A DNA stretch of 44,338 bases from Lachnospiraceae bacterium UBA7729 (GCA_002482005.1 DLFD01000089.1:1-44338); one strand, 5' to 3'. Counted from the stretch's first letter, positions 14,620-23,486 are shown. Numbers and translations are program-made. Notes: generated by a model not told the origin, from the letters alone.

Positions 14620-15900
14620 TCACACCTCTTTCTGCGCCTTGCGCCTGCCTGCTTTGTTTTTTGCTGCATCTGCAGAATCAAGAAGAAGCCTCAGATACTT
14701 CCCTGCCGCATCCTCGTCCTGAAGGAGAGTATCCAGCAGCTTATCCGTCAGTTCGATCCAGCCCGTTTTCTCCTTTCGTGTCTCACGAAAGACCGGATAT
14801 GCCTCCTCAGCGTCCTCTGCTCCTTTCGGGATCGGAAGAAAACGGCTCTGTTTCTTCACATAGCAGTTATCCGCTTTCGCCTTCACACGATGGTCCTTAT
14901 CGACAAACTGTGCGACCGACTTATGGATCGCACGGTCCTCCTCGGGTAGATAATAGTAGTTCCTGTAATCCTGAAAATAATGTGCCAGCGTCCCTTCTCT
15001 GACAGGGACGTCGATCTCGCAGACATCTTCGGAAAGACGAACGCCCCAGAGGTCCATCTCCGACTGAGCCAGGACCGGGACCGGCACCGGCAGCCTGTAG
15101 CTTATCCTCAGTTCATCCGTCCGCTCCCCATCCAGCGACATCGGCCGCCTTGCCAGCTTCACGGATGGGCAGCATTCTTCTTTCTTTCCGGCTTCGATTG
15201 CCAGAGAGTAGGAAAGAAGTTTCGTCAGGGAAAACATCCCCAGCACATCCTCGTAGTTATGAAGCATCAGTTTTCTGAGATCGCCTTCCGGGTCCGGAGA
15301 GAGCCTGTCCCGGTAAAACCGGTAGACATCGATCAGCTGTCCTCCATCGTACTGGTCCTTCCTTCTGATCCCGAGAAACTTCTCGACAGTCTTCTGATTC
15401 AGACGTTCCAGGGCAAGGAAAGCCTTGTAAGGCCTGATCCTTCTGTAGATGTCAACAGTGGACATCCTTCCGAACGGAGACGGAAGTCCATACTCTGCAT
15501 ATTTTTTTTCGAGATAGGGGATATCGAACCTGTCCCCGTTGAAATGGATCACTGTCCGGTATTCGCCGCAGATGTCCGCAAACCGTCTGAGGACCGTCTC
15601 CTCATCCGGCGTCTTCTCCGCAAACAGCTGAACGATCTTCCAGGTTCCCTCCTCTTCGATATGCGCGGACGGATCTGTTCTTCTGTTCTTCTCCTTCTGT
15701 CTGTCCTTGTCTTTCTTGTCTATCTTGCCTTTATCGTCCCCGGAAGCCGTCTTCACCGCATATCCGATCAGATACAGATGAGAAGTCTCCGCCTTAAGGC
15801 CTGTCGTCTCAATATCAAAGTAGATGCATCCCGAAGGTTCCAGACCGCATGCAGTCAGATATCTCTCATCCTGTCTTTCCATATGCGTTTCGGTTATCAT
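14620..15900 (-). CDS. YprB-like RNase H-fold exonuclease
   Basis: The first half has a DEDD-type exonuclease domain of the RNase_H_2 family: YFDIETTGLKAETSHLYLIG near residue 27 (motif I), VIHFNGDRFDIPYLEKKY near residue 115 (motif II) and a LHNYEDVLGM motif III near residue 212. The second half is a charged extension of unknown fold, and a Lys/Asp/Arg-rich low-complexity loop (about residues 52-76) interrupts the domain. In Bacillus YprB sits beside helicase YprA; no helicase is seen here. Instead it is translationally coupled to a nucleotidyltransferase. Total 426 residues. Substrate unknown. Confidence 0.8.
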   Translation of the reverse strand: MITETHMERQDERYLTACGLEPSGCIYFDIETTGLKAETSHLYLIGYAVKTASGDDKGKIDKKDKDRQKEKNRRTDPSAHIEEEGTWKIVQLFAEKTPDEETVLRRFADICGEYRTVIHFNGDRFDIPYLEKKYAEYGLPSPFGRMSTVDIYRRIRPYKAFLALERLNQKTVEKFLGIRRKDQYDGGQLIDVYRFYRDRLSPDPEGDLRKLMLHNYEDVLGMFSLTKLLSYSLAIEAGKKEECCPSVKLARRPMSLDGERTDELRISYRLPVPVPVLAQSEMDLWGVRLSEDVCEIDVPVREGTLAHYFQDYRNYYYLPEEDRAIHKSVAQFVDKDHRVKAKADNCYVKKQSRFLPIPKGAEDAEEAYPVFRETRKEKTGWIELTDKLLDTLLQDEDAAGKYLRLLLDSADAAKNKAGRRKAQKEV

Positions 15901-15974
15901 GAACGCCTTTCTTTCCGTACCGGATCGAGTAGGCAGGACTCCGTCCGCCTACTCGTTCTTCGCAACTGCTGCTG

Positions 15975-16006
15975 CAAAAAAGGGGCCGCGGATATCCGCA
16001 GCCCCT
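15975..16006 (-). terminator. Terminator of the alarmone/TCS/cmk/ispH/S1 operon
   Basis: AGGGGCTGCGGATATCCGCGGCCCCT hairpin (bases split over 15981-16006) followed on the minus strand by TTTTTT. It lies 20 bp after the S1 gene stop. Confidence 0.9.
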
Positions 16007-16025
16007 GACAATTCAGTTCATGCAA

Positions 16026-17117
16026 TTACTGCTCGTCAGACTCTTCTTTTCTCGGAGCCTGATTCTCAAGAGCCTTCATGCTCAGAGAGATCTTGTGATC
16101 TTCGACGTTCAGGTCTACGATCTTAGCCTCGATCTCCTGTCCGACCTTCAGAACATCAGACGGCTTGTCTACATGCTCATGAGAGATCTGTGATACATGA
16201 AGCAGAGCATCTACGCCCGGCTCAAGCTCAACGAATGCCCCGAAGTCAGTCATACGTGCAACTCTTCCGGTAATGACGGTCCCTGCTGCATACTTGTCAG
16301 CAGCGGTATTCCACGGATTCTCATCCGGGAACTTGCGGGTAAGAGCGATCTTTCCGTTCTCGTCGTTGATGTTCTTGACCTGGACCTTGACCTTCTCGCC
16401 GACCTTGAAGACCTTCTTCGGGTTCTCAACATGTCCCCAGGACATCTCGGAGATATGAAGAAGACCATCTGCTCCGCCAAGATCAATGAATGCACCGAAA
16501 TCGGTAACGTTCTTTACAACACCCTCAACGACATCGCCTACATGGATGCGCTCGAACAGTGCCTTCTGAAGCTCCTTCTTGCGCTCAACAAGCAGCTTCT
16601 TGCGGTTGCCGATGATGCGGCGTCTGCGCGGATTGAATTCGGTTACAACAAACTCGATCTCCTGATCCTTGTACTTCTCGAGATTCTTCTCGTAAGTATC
16701 GGAGACAAGGGATGCCGGGATGAATACACGGGCACCCTCTACTACAACAGAGAGTCCGCCGGAAAGGACCTGTACGACCGGAGCCTTCAGGACTTCCTGG
16801 GTATTGAAAGCTTCTTCCAGTCTCTTGTTGCCCTTCTCTGCTGCAAGCCTCTTATATGTCAGAACGGTCTGGCCTTCGCCATCATTGACCTTCATGATCT
16901 TGACTTCCATCTTATCGCCGACATGAATCTTCTCAGTGAGGTCGCACGATTCATTGGAATACTCACTTCTTGTAAGGATTCCGTCTGACTTGCCGTTGAT
17001 ATTCAGGATTGCTTCATCCGGCTTTACGTCGATGACTTCTCCCTCAACGACCTCGCCAACATGAATCGGCTTAAAAGTTTCATTCAGCATCTGTTCAAAA
17101 GTATTGTCTTCCGACAT
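16026..17117 (-). CDS. rpsA: S1 RNA-binding domain protein (ribosomal protein S1-like)
   Basis: Four consecutive S1 (OB-fold) domains in 363 residues, starting near residues 18, 105, 192 and 277. The last two are the best conserved (GAFIDLGGADGLLHISEMSW; GAFVELEPGVDALLHVSQIS). This is the four-domain low-GC Firmicute form that assists translation or RNA binding. Its start overlaps the ispH 3' end by 34 bases in another frame; GAGGAGG lies about 10 bases before the ATG, so it can be initiated on its own. In many clostridia the same two proteins are one polypeptide. Confidence 0.9.
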   Translation of the reverse strand: MSEDNTFEQMLNETFKPIHVGEVVEGEVIDVKPDEAILNINGKSDGILTRSEYSNESCDLTEKIHVGDKMEVKIMKVNDGEGQTVLTYKRLAAEKGNKRLEEAFNTQEVLKAPVVQVLSGGLSVVVEGARVFIPASLVSDTYEKNLEKYKDQEIEFVVTEFNPRRRRIIGNRKKLLVERKKELQKALFERIHVGDVVEGVVKNVTDFGAFIDLGGADGLLHISEMSWGHVENPKKVFKVGEKVKVQVKNINDENGKIALTRKFPDENPWNTAADKYAAGTVITGRVARMTDFGAFVELEPGVDALLHVSQISHEHVDKPSDVLKVGQEIEAKIVDLNVEDHKISLSMKALENQAPRKEESDEQ

Positions 17118-18046
17118 TGTTTTGAAACCTCCTCGATAATATTGTTTGGGGTAGATGCCCCCGCTGAAATACCAACGATGCCCCTGGATGGCACTAGCCG
17201 AAGATTCAAATCATCGAAAGTTTGAACAAAAAAGGTGTTTTCACACTCTTTCCTGCAGATATCAACCAACTTCTGTGTGTTTGAACTGTTTCTGCCGCCA
17301 ATCACGATCATGACATCCGCGATGCCGGCGATCGCCCTGGCTTCCGTCTGCCGCTCTTCCGTTGCATTACATATAGTATTCAATATAGCAGGTTCATCAT
17401 ACCGCAAACCTCTGATGATTTCAACTAGATTATCAAATTTCTTGAAGTTGAAAGTCGTCTGGCTCACGATGCAGATTGGCCTTCCAAAGTCTTTTTCTGC
17501 AATTGCGCGAGCTTCATCTTCTGTACTGATCACGATCGCCGGAGTGCCGCACCAGCCCATGATGCCTTCGACTTCCGGATGATGTTCATCGCCGATGATG
17601 ACGATCTGGTATCCTTCCGCACTCTTCTTCCGGACGATCTCATGGATCCGTTTTACAAAAGGGCAGGTTGCATCTGCAAGACTTAGCCCTTGTCTGCCGA
17701 TCTGTTCGCAGATCCTTCTGGGAACACCGTGGGACCTGACCACCACCGTGCCTTCTCTGATCTCAGCCAGCTGCCTCTCATCATCGATCTCATGCACCCC
17801 GCATCTCTGAAGGTCCGACACGACCGTCTCGTTATGGATGATCGGTCCATAGGTGTAGATAGGGAAGCTCTTCTCGTGGACTTTGCCGTAGACCATATCC
17901 ACCGCCCGGCGGACGCCGAAACAGAATCCGGCGCTCTTTGCAAGATAGATTCCTGCCCCGCCGTCGTCTGTCGTCCAGAGTTCCCCTTTCAGAGGATCTT
18001 TCTCATCGGCGATCCTGGCCTGAAGTTCTCTGATCTTATCCGTCAC
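17084..18046 (-). CDS. ispH: 4-hydroxy-3-methylbut-2-enyl diphosphate reductase
   Basis: Last enzyme of the MEP isoprenoid pathway, an oxygen-sensitive 4Fe-4S protein. The three cluster cysteines are visible: AGFCFGVRRAVD, LADATCPFVKRIH and ILNTICNATEERQ. SHGVPRR and GDEHHPEVEGI histidine motifs and NSSNTQKL are also present. GTG at 18046 is chosen: it lies one base after the cmk stop, and GGAG is 7 bases upstream; the longer ORF to 18139 would run into cmk. The last 11 codons (CRKTILLNRC end) overlap the S1 gene out of frame, where a fusion junction occurs in related species. Confidence 0.92.
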   Translation of the reverse strand: MTDKIRELQARIADEKDPLKGELWTTDDGGAGIYLAKSAGFCFGVRRAVDMVYGKVHEKSFPIYTYGPIIHNETVVSDLQRCGVHEIDDERQLAEIREGTVVVRSHGVPRRICEQIGRQGLSLADATCPFVKRIHEIVRKKSAEGYQIVIIGDEHHPEVEGIMGWCGTPAIVISTEDEARAIAEKDFGRPICIVSQTTFNFKKFDNLVEIIRGLRYDEPAILNTICNATEERQTEARAIAGIADVMIVIGGRNSSNTQKLVDICRKECENTFFVQTFDDLNLRLVPSRGIVGISAGASTPNNIIEEVSKQCRKTILLNRC

Positions 18047-18047
18047 C

Positions 18048-18719
18048 TTATCTCTCCATTCTCTCTTTCGCAAGGCTGACGATCCTGTCCGCCGCTTCCT
18101 CTGCGCTGATATCGGAAGTATCAAGGAAGACTGCATCATCCGCCTGCTTCAGAGGAGCTTCCTCCCTGTGCATATCGCGGTAATCCCTCTCCTCGATCTC
18201 CTTCCTGATCTCTTCGTAGTCACACTTCTCGCCTTTTTCCCGAAGCTCGTCAAAACGGCGTCTCGCCCTCTCCGCGGAGCTCGCGGTCAGAAAGATCTTG
18301 AGACCGGCGTCAGGAAGGATCCTGGTCCCGATATCCCTTCCGTCCATGATCACGTCTTCCTTCTTTGCGAGATTCCTCTGAAGGTCCAGCAGCTTCGCGC
18401 GCACCTGCGGCTTTACGGCAGTGACGGAAGCCTGGGCCGACACCTCTTTCGTACGGATGCGGCCGCTCACATCTGCTCCGTTCAGGAGCATCCGCTGCAC
18501 GCCATCCTCGTAGCGGATCCCGATCTCGATCTTCCCGAGCGCATCGACAAGCGCTTTCCCGTCGTCCACATCGATGTGGCTGTCCAGCATATACAGAGCG
18601 ATCGTCCGGTACATTGCCCCGGTATCGACGTATACGAATCCAAGTTTCTCCGCTGCCATCTTTGCGACGGTGCTCTTTCCGGCGCCTGCCGGTCCGTCGA
18701 TCGCGATATTAAAGCTCAT
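18048..18719 (-). CDS. cmk: Cytidylate kinase
   Basis: Phosphorylates CMP and dCMP with ATP. MSFNIAIDGPAGAGKSTVAK gives the P-loop at residues 9-16; VDTGAMYR near residue 32 and MDGRDIGTRILPDAGLKIFL near residue 128 are Cmk signatures, and the LID arginines follow in SSAERARRRFDEL. The ATG at 18719 is used because the family starts with this P-loop and a GGGAGAG site precedes it; the longer frame to 18845 overlaps the upstream flavoprotein gene. 223 residues, normal length. cmk-ispH-S1 is a common clostridial order. Confidence 0.93.
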   Translation of the reverse strand: MSFNIAIDGPAGAGKSTVAKMAAEKLGFVYVDTGAMYRTIALYMLDSHIDVDDGKALVDALGKIEIGIRYEDGVQRMLLNGADVSGRIRTKEVSAQASVTAVKPQVRAKLLDLQRNLAKKEDVIMDGRDIGTRILPDAGLKIFLTASSAERARRRFDELREKGEKCDYEEIRKEIEERDYRDMHREEAPLKQADDAVFLDTSDISAEEAADRIVSLAKERMER

Positions 18720-18729
18720 ACTCTCTCCC

Positions 18730-20040
18730 TCATCCTTCTTCTGATCGTTCTGCAGCTGCGTATCCTGCTGTCCTTCCGGTCGCCCATGCGATCTGAAGGT
18801 TGAAGCCTCCCGTATAGGCATCCACATCCAGGACCTCACCGGCAAAGAAAAGTCCCCGGACCTTCTTCGACTCCATGCTGCCCGGGTCTATCTCGCGTAC
18901 ACTGACTCCGCCGTGAGTGATGACCGCCTCATTCCATCCTCCCAGTGAAGTGATGGTAAAGCGGAAGTGTTTTGTGTTCTCCGCCATCCGGCTCCGTTCG
19001 GTCTTTGTAACATCATGGACCGGCTTCTCCGGATCGATCCCGCTCCGCTTCAGCATGACCGGGACCATCTTTGCCGGGTAGACTGCGCCGATCACATTGC
19101 GGATCTCCTTGTTGGGGTTTGTCAAAAGCGCCCTCAGGATCCTGGCGTCCAGCTTCTCCGGGGGCAGGGCAGGCTTCAGGTCGATCTCCGCCGGAAGCGA
19201 CCCCTTCCGGATCTGTTCCTGGATCTCTGCACTTGCCGTGAGGACCAGCGGCCCCGTCACCCCGAAGTGGGTGAACATCATCTCTCCGAATCCCTCGTGG
19301 ATCTTCTTCTTTCCGCTGAAGATCCTCAGTGTCACATTCTTCAGGGAAAGGCCCTGCATCTGAAACAGGTCCTCCTCCGCGCAGCGAAGCGGGACAAGCG
19401 AAGGCGTTCTCGATGTGATGCTATGTCCTGCTGACTCCGCAAAGCGGTAGCCGTCGCCGGTGGAACCGGTGCCCGGATAGGAAAGCCCTCCGGTCGCGAC
19501 GATCACCGCCTTCGCCCGGAGCACCTGTCCTGAGCTCAGCCGGACACCGCACACTCTTCTTCCTTCTGCTCCTGCCTTCTCTCCTTCTGTCTCACTGTTC
19601 CCCGGTCCGGCTTTCTCCGTCAGGACCTCCCGTACCTCCGTGTTAAGTCTCACGGTGACGCCGGCGTCTTTCAAAGCCCCTGACAGAGTCCTTGTCACAT
19701 CGGAAGCATGGTCACTCTCCGGAAATGCCCTGTTTCCTCGCTCCACCTTCGTTCTCAGGCCATGTTCTTCAAACCAGGCAATCGCCGAGTAAGGGTCGAA
19801 GCCATAGATACTGGAATAAAGGAAACTTGGATTGCAGGGAACATTCGTGAAAAAATCCTCCGTCTCGCAGGCATTCGTGAAGTTGCACCTTCCCTTGCCT
19901 GTGATATAGATCTTCTTCCCCAGTTTCTCATTCTTCTCCAGAAGGACCACTTCTGCTCCGCTGCTTCCGGCAGCCTCGGCTGCCATCATCCCGGAAGCGC
20001 CGCCCCCGATGACGATCACATCGGTACTGTTATCTTTCAT
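18730..20040 (-). CDS. FAD-dependent oxidoreductase, HI0933/BaiN-like family
   Basis: Flavoprotein with an N-terminal dinucleotide-binding GGGASGMMAAEAA motif at residues 12-24, then LGKKIYITGKGRCNFTNA, the family signature. GLSYPGTGSTGDGYRFA lies near residue 190. The C-terminal VDAYTGGFNLQIAWATGRTA is the FAD-binding end. 436 residues, normal length. The substrate is unknown; relatives include BaiN, linked to bile-acid dehydroxylation, and YhiN. Its start overlaps the histidine kinase stop by 11 bases, and cmk begins 11 bp after its stop, so it is embedded in the operon. Confidence 0.88.
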   Translation of the reverse strand: MKDNSTDVIVIGGGASGMMAAEAAGSSGAEVVLLEKNEKLGKKIYITGKGRCNFTNACETEDFFTNVPCNPSFLYSSIYGFDPYSAIAWFEEHGLRTKVERGNRAFPESDHASDVTRTLSGALKDAGVTVRLNTEVREVLTEKAGPGNSETEGEKAGAEGRRVCGVRLSSGQVLRAKAVIVATGGLSYPGTGSTGDGYRFAESAGHSITSRTPSLVPLRCAEEDLFQMQGLSLKNVTLRIFSGKKKIHEGFGEMMFTHFGVTGPLVLTASAEIQEQIRKGSLPAEIDLKPALPPEKLDARILRALLTNPNKEIRNVIGAVYPAKMVPVMLKRSGIDPEKPVHDVTKTERSRMAENTKHFRFTITSLGGWNEAVITHGGVSVREIDPGSMESKKVRGLFFAGEVLDVDAYTGGFNLQIAWATGRTAGYAAAERSEEG

Positions 20041-21892
20041 CTTCCTCCTTCGGGCTATTCTTCCCCGCAGGCTTTCCTACCGGCACCCAGTCTGCATCGA
20101 CCGCCCGGTTCTCTTCTTCCCGTGCTTTCCTTGCAGCTTCCTTCTCCCGGGCAGCTCTTTTTTCCTTTTCCGCCTTCTCCTGATAGGCGAGATCATTTTC
20201 TTTCGAACCCGCCGTCCTCACGAAGACCGGCGATGTCTCATTCCCGGCTTCCGAAGCCTTGTCCGCCCCGGCCGGTCCTGCGCCGGAGGAAGGCTCCTGC
20301 TGCCCATTTTCTGCAGATCTGGTCCGGTACTCTTCCTCATCGCTGATCTCTTCGTCGACCAGTTCCCCGTCCCCGGACTCCAGCTCAAACCAGAATTCCA
20401 CGCCATCCTTCACATTCCTGTCGCCGTACTTCTGGTGAAATGATTCCATGATCGCCTTCACGATCGCGAGTCCGACTCCGGAGCCGCCGTATGCCCTGGT
20501 CCTTGCCTTGTCTACCTTGAAGAACTTGTCCCAGACATGGTCGAGGTCCTCCTCCGGGATCGGCTGTCCGGTGTTGAAGACAGTGGTGCGGACCTTATGA
20601 CGATCCTTGTCTTCCTCGACCCTGACCTGGATCTTCCGTTCTCCCTCCACATGATTGATGGCATTGCTGAGATAATTGGTCAGCACCTCCTCGACCTTGA
20701 ACTCATCTCCCCAGACATGGACTTCGTCCGGGCAGTCGATCTCGATGGAGGCTCCCTTCTGGTCAGCCAGGATCTTCGTGGAAGCTGCCTTTCCGTGGAG
20801 CAGCTCCGCAAGGTCGAAGCGCACCATCTCGATCTTGTCGTAGCCGGACTCCAGCTGATTGAGTGCCATCAGCTTGCGGACGAGCAGGTTCATCTTGCCC
20901 GCCTCATCGATGATGACGCTTGCATAGTAGTCCCTTGACTCGGGATCATCGTTCACGCAGTCCTGAAGTCCTTCCGCATACCCCTGTATCAGAGCGAGCG
21001 GGGTCTTGAGTTCATGGGAGACATTCGAAAGGAACTCCCTTCTCTCATCTTCCGCCTTGATCTTGGCGTCCAGATTGGCCTGCAGTTCATTGTTGGCAGT
21101 CTTCAGTTCGGAGATCGTCTTCTCCAGCGTCCTGCTCATCTGGTTGAAATGTTCGCCCAGCCGTCCGATCTCATTCCTGCCGCCCGAGGTATAGCGGACA
21201 TTGAAATCCAGGTTGGCCATCCTCTCGGAGAGTTCCGTAAGCTCGATGATGGGCTTCGTGACCTTCTTCGAGATGAACTCCGTCATGAAGATGCTGAATA
21301 CAGCTGCGAGGACCAGCATGTAGAAGACAAATTCGTTGGAGATCTTCGCGGACATACGGATGCTCTCGATGGAGACCCTCAGCAGGATATGGTAGTTATT
21401 CTCCGGAAATGTGCCCCACAGCTCCAGGTACGGAACGTTCTGCATCTTATCGTCCTGGTACTTTTGGATCGTGTAGTTTTCCCCCCTGCTCACCGCATTG
21501 ACCCTGGGATCGATCCCGAGGATATAGGCATTCAGCCTTCCCAGCATGATGACTCTGCCCTTATCGCCGGCTCCGCTGACCACAAGCGGCGTGTAGCTGT
21601 CATCGGTGATCAGGCCGATGATGTTGTTCTTCTCGGAGAGGACACTGAAATTGCCGTCGAAAAAACTGGTATCCATCCCGTCCGCAGTCATATGCTGCTC
21701 CGCCTTCTCAAACACGGTGGCAAGCGTGTTGCTCAGTCTACTTTCATAAAACTTCTCCAGAAGAAATGTGTTGCCGAGCAGCATGGCGACCATGATGATC
21801 GCGAGCATGGCAAGAAAGACAAGGGTCAGCTGTTTGGAGATCGACTGACTGATCTTCTTTCTGTCTCTGACCGTTTTTTTTCCGTCAGCCAT
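20030..21892 (-). CDS. HAMP-domain sensor histidine kinase
   Basis: Membrane two-component sensor: TM1 at about residues 24-45, an extracytoplasmic sensor of about 130 residues, TM2 at about 182-205, HAMP (KKVTKPIIELTELSERMANL), HisKA with SNVSHELKTPLALIQGYAEG (phospho-His near residue 289), and HATPase_c with N-box YLSNAINHV and G-boxes FNTGQPIPEEDL and YGGSGVGLAIV. After the ATPase domain comes an odd tail of about 120 residues, rich in Glu, Lys, Ala and Gly, with no recognised fold. It starts 3 bp after the response regulator stop, so it is the cognate kinase. Confidence 0.92.
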   Translation of the reverse strand: MADGKKTVRDRKKISQSISKQLTLVFLAMLAIIMVAMLLGNTFLLEKFYESRLSNTLATVFEKAEQHMTADGMDTSFFDGNFSVLSEKNNIIGLITDDSYTPLVVSGAGDKGRVIMLGRLNAYILGIDPRVNAVSRGENYTIQKYQDDKMQNVPYLELWGTFPENNYHILLRVSIESIRMSAKISNEFVFYMLVLAAVFSIFMTEFISKKVTKPIIELTELSERMANLDFNVRYTSGGRNEIGRLGEHFNQMSRTLEKTISELKTANNELQANLDAKIKAEDERREFLSNVSHELKTPLALIQGYAEGLQDCVNDDPESRDYYASVIIDEAGKMNLLVRKLMALNQLESGYDKIEMVRFDLAELLHGKAASTKILADQKGASIEIDCPDEVHVWGDEFKVEEVLTNYLSNAINHVEGERKIQVRVEEDKDRHKVRTTVFNTGQPIPEEDLDHVWDKFFKVDKARTRAYGGSGVGLAIVKAIMESFHQKYGDRNVKDGVEFWFELESGDGELVDEEISDEEEYRTRSAENGQQEPSSGAGPAGADKASEAGNETSPVFVRTAGSKENDLAYQEKAEKEKRAAREKEAARKAREEENRAVDADWVPVGKPAGKNSPKEEDER

Positions 21893-21895
21893 AGC

Positions 21896-22600
21896 TTACT
21901 TCTCTGTTCCTTCCTTTTTGTCATCATCGACTTCGAACTTGTAGCCCATGCCCCAGATCGTCTTGATGTAGCTTCCTCTCACGCCCATCTTCGCACGGAG
22001 CTTCTTGACATGGGTATCGATCGTCCTGGCGTCTCCGAAATAATCATAGTTCCAGACACTGTTCAGAATCTTCTCCCTGGAAAGGGCGATCCCCTGGTTC
22101 TCAACAAAGTAGGTAAGAAGCTCAAATTCCTTGAAGGAAAGCTCTACCTGCTTCCCGTCGATCTGTACCTGATGAGCCGCCTTGTCGATCTCGATGGCGC
22201 CTGCCTTCAGCGCATCGCCGGAGCCGAAGGCGCCGCTCCTTCTCAGCAGAGCCTCCACCCTTGCGACCAGGATCTTCGGGCTGAACGGCTTGGAGACGTA
22301 GTCATCGACACCGAGCTCGAATCCCAGTGCTTCGTCTCTTTCGTCGGATTTTGCGGTCAGCATGATGATCGGGACCTTGGATTCCTTTCGGATCTCCTTG
22401 ACAACTTCCCAGCCATCCATCTTCGGCATCATGACATCCAGGATGATCAGTGCAATGTCTCTCGTGGAGAAGAACTTATCGATCGCTTCCGCTCCGTCGC
22501 CGGCTTCGATCACCTCAAAGTTCTTCCTTACCAGGAAATCTCTGACAAGCTTTCTCATCCTTGCTTCATCATCTACAACCATGACTTTCAGTGTATCCAT
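21896..22600 (-). CDS. OmpR/PhoB-family response regulator
   Basis: DNA-binding partner of the kinase encoded 3 bp downstream. Receiver domain: acidic pair DD at residues 10-11, phospho-acceptor Asp55 in IILDVMMPKMDG, Thr in MLTAKSDE, Lys in VSKPFSPKIL. The C-terminal winged-helix effector has LSFKEFELLTYFVENQG and DTHVKKLRAKMG recognition regions. 234 residues, typical. The start overlaps the stop of the alarmone synthetase gene (TGATG), so the two are translationally coupled. Targets are unknown; PhoB- or WalR-like roles cannot be told apart here. Confidence 0.93.
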   Translation of the reverse strand: MDTLKVMVVDDEARMRKLVRDFLVRKNFEVIEAGDGAEAIDKFFSTRDIALIILDVMMPKMDGWEVVKEIRKESKVPIIMLTAKSDERDEALGFELGVDDYVSKPFSPKILVARVEALLRRSGAFGSGDALKAGAIEIDKAAHQVQIDGKQVELSFKEFELLTYFVENQGIALSREKILNSVWNYDYFGDARTIDTHVKKLRAKMGVRGSYIKTIWGMGYKFEVDDDKKEGTEK

Positions 22601-23304
22601 CAGCGTTCCTCCTGATCCATATCTTCATACTTTGCGAGGCGGTTCTTTATATCCAGCATCCTCCGGTCTGTGTCGGCGATCGTGTCCGCGCACTCTCTCA
22701 GCTCCGCGGAGATGGCATCCAGATCAACATCTCCCGGAAGGGTCTTCTTGTAGCGGATCTGATGCTCCAGGCTGGCCCAGAAATTCATGGCGATCGTCCG
22801 GATCTGGATCTCCACCCTCATATACCTTGTCGTTCTTGAGAAGAAGACCGGAATCTCCACGATCATATGATAGCTGCGATAGCCATTGTCCTTAGGATTG
22901 CGGATGTAATCCTTGATGGAGATGACCTTCAGGTCATCCTGCCTGGCCAGCATCTTCGCGATATCGTAGATGTCGTCGATGAAATTGCAGATGACCCTGA
23001 CACCAGCCACATCGTTGAGGTTCCGGACGATGCTCTTGACCGAGATCTCCTGATCGCGCTTTTTCAGCTTCCGGTAGATGCTGAGAGGGGTCTTGACCCT
23101 GCTCTCGATCGAAGAGATCGGATTTCTCCGATAGCGGACCGAAAATTCCTCATCCAGGATCTCCAGCTTGGTCTGTACCTGGCGGATGGCACAGTCATAC
23201 ATCATCATCAGTTCTTCGAACTGCTTCGTCTCATCAAAGAGGCCTTTCCCCGTCTTCTGCCGGATCCGCTCTTCTGCAAGTTCACGCAGTTCCTGATCTG
23301 TCAT
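22600..23304 (-). CDS. Small alarmone synthetase (RelQ/YjbM-type GTP pyrophosphokinase)
   Basis: Makes (p)ppGpp from ATP and GTP/GDP. The single-domain, 234-residue protein has only the synthetase core: SRVKTPLSIYRKLKKRD near residue 67, NDVAGVRVICNFIDDIY, DYIRNPKDNGYRSYHMIVE near residue 130, then VEIQIRTIAMNFWASLEHQI. No hydrolase, TGS or ACT domain is present. In Bacillus relQ is grouped with ppnK and rluD; here it heads an operon with a two-component system. The ATG follows an AGGAGG-type site. Clear member of the SAS1 group; alarmone product preference is inferred. Confidence 0.9.
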   Translation of the reverse strand: MTDQELRELAEERIRQKTGKGLFDETKQFEELMMMYDCAIRQVQTKLEILDEEFSVRYRRNPISSIESRVKTPLSIYRKLKKRDQEISVKSIVRNLNDVAGVRVICNFIDDIYDIAKMLARQDDLKVISIKDYIRNPKDNGYRSYHMIVEIPVFFSRTTRYMRVEIQIRTIAMNFWASLEHQIRYKKTLPGDVDLDAISAELRECADTIADTDRRMLDIKNRLAKYEDMDQEER

Positions 23305-23341
23305 AGGCAGCCTCCTTTACATCCCTTCGTGGTTGTTTCCG

Positions 23342-23367
23342 ATTGGTCATTCTTATTGGTCATTCTT
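23342..23367 (+). repeat. 13-bp tandem repeat
   Basis: ATTGGTCATTCTT occurs twice head to tail in the region between relQ-type gene and glutathione peroxidase. Function unknown. Confidence 0.8.
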
Positions 23368-23457
23368 ATAGTAGAAGTCCGCAGTGACGAAATTGTGAAT
23401 GCAGGCAGCCACTTTCATACTATACATCAAAATCTATATTTTTTCCTCTCTTTGCCC

Positions 23458-23486
23458 TTCACAAATAAAAAAGGCCGTGTTATACT
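23458..23486 (+). promoter_or_regulatory. Promoter of glutathione peroxidase gene
   Basis: -35 TTCACA (23458-23463), 17 bp, -10 TATACT (23481-23486), ending 63 bp before the start codon. Confidence 0.65.

Noticed and set aside
21014..22615. Long plus-strand open frame opposite the kinase and response regulator
   Set aside because: Antisense shadow of two well-supported genes, with no recognisable domain.
23464..23480. Selenocysteine glutathione peroxidase
   Set aside because: The peroxidatic position of the adjacent gene is an ordinary cysteine codon with no in-frame TGA.
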